A DNA stretch of 60,663 nucleotides from an uncultured Bacteroidota bacterium (GTDB taxonomy: Bacteria > Bacteroidota > Bacteroidia > Bacteroidales > P3). The notes under the pieces are model-generated. The model had not been told where the DNA came from, searched no databases, and saw nothing but the letters and a program-made list of their open reading frames with translations. The translations under genes were made by a program, and so were the position numbers. The stretch's first letter is position 1; each line of letters starts with the position of its first letter. Of this stretch, positions 60,637-60,663 are shown in pieces. The stretch lies in the NCBI GenBank assembly GCA_902762805.1, contig CACWPQ010000016.1, forward strand, positions 1 to 60,663, read 5' to 3'.

Positions 60637-60663
60637 TTACTTCACTATCAGCTTGCGGACGGC
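60637..60663 (-). CDS. C-terminus of a T9SS-secreted protein (partial)
   Basis: Only the last eight codons are inside the window: AVRKLIVK followed by TAA. The ending R-K-L-(I/V)-V-K is the hallmark last strand of the type A C-terminal sorting domain of T9SS cargo in Bacteroidota. The rest lies beyond the right edge. A strong terminator follows. The identity of the protein cannot be told. Confidence 0.7.
   Translation of the reverse strand, partial: AVRKLIVK

Overview
The window comes from a GC-rich member of the Bacteroidota, most likely Bacteroidales. Three things support this. Many genes have promoters of the Bacteroidetes type (TTTG, a spacer of 19-20 bases, then TAnnTTTG). The partial protein at the right edge ends in the 'RKLIVK' tail of a type IX secretion (T9SS) sorting domain. 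Lipoproteins, reverse rubrerythrin, single-chain iron-sulfur serine dehydratase and RpoB/RpoC all look Bacteroidales-like. No rRNA, CRISPR array, transposase or prophage was seen.

Layout from left to right. (1) 1-7909: the 5' part of a giant secreted multi-domain protein on the minus strand, running off the left edge. (2) 8238-12747: plus-strand operon of an M16 peptidase, a VWA-like membrane protein and a polysaccharide flippase. (3) 12744-18293: minus-strand lepA plus a small lipoprotein, and an O-antigen ligase-like gene behind a C-terminal processing protease. (4) 18675-21143: an AT-richer island with a restriction-gene remnant, a small orphan ORF and a GmrSD-like type IV restriction enzyme. 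(5) 21225-23690: DUF4298 protein, acetyltransferase, Ogt repair protein and a DUF5692 membrane protein. (6) 23694-27159: serine dehydratase and a Kef-like antiporter. (7) 27606-33220: hisS coupled to a secreted coiled-coil protein, then an MBOAT acyltransferase with two tandem SGNH-like partners. (8) 33228-38407: lpxK, reverse rubrerythrin, a papain-like lipoprotein, ferritin and recJ. (9) 38508-44095: five overlapping genes (nuclease/phosphatase-fold protein, nth, BatA-type protein, ABC ATPase, ABC permease). (10) 44425-46521: a lipoprotein and an MntA/HepT toxin-antitoxin pair. (11) 46640-60162: the transcription/translation block tRNA-Thr, Tyr, Gly, Thr, tuf, tRNA-Trp, secE, nusG, rplKAJL, rpoBC, all on the minus strand. 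(12) 60637-60663: the last codons of a T9SS cargo protein.

The most unusual signal is non-coding. Five intergenic regions (near 8.1, 18.4, 27.4, 35.1 and 60.5 kb) carry arrays of G-tracts spaced exactly 11 bp apart, all with the G-rich strand on top. Three of them share a conserved tail of about 40 bases ending in a palindrome. I do not recognise this as a described element.

Functionally the window combines housekeeping information processing with cell-surface work: polysaccharide flipping and polymerisation, polysaccharide O-acylation, lipid A synthesis, T9SS cargo and iron/oxidative-stress proteins. There is one defence gene and one toxin-antitoxin pair. All calls come from reading the sequence; no database search was run.
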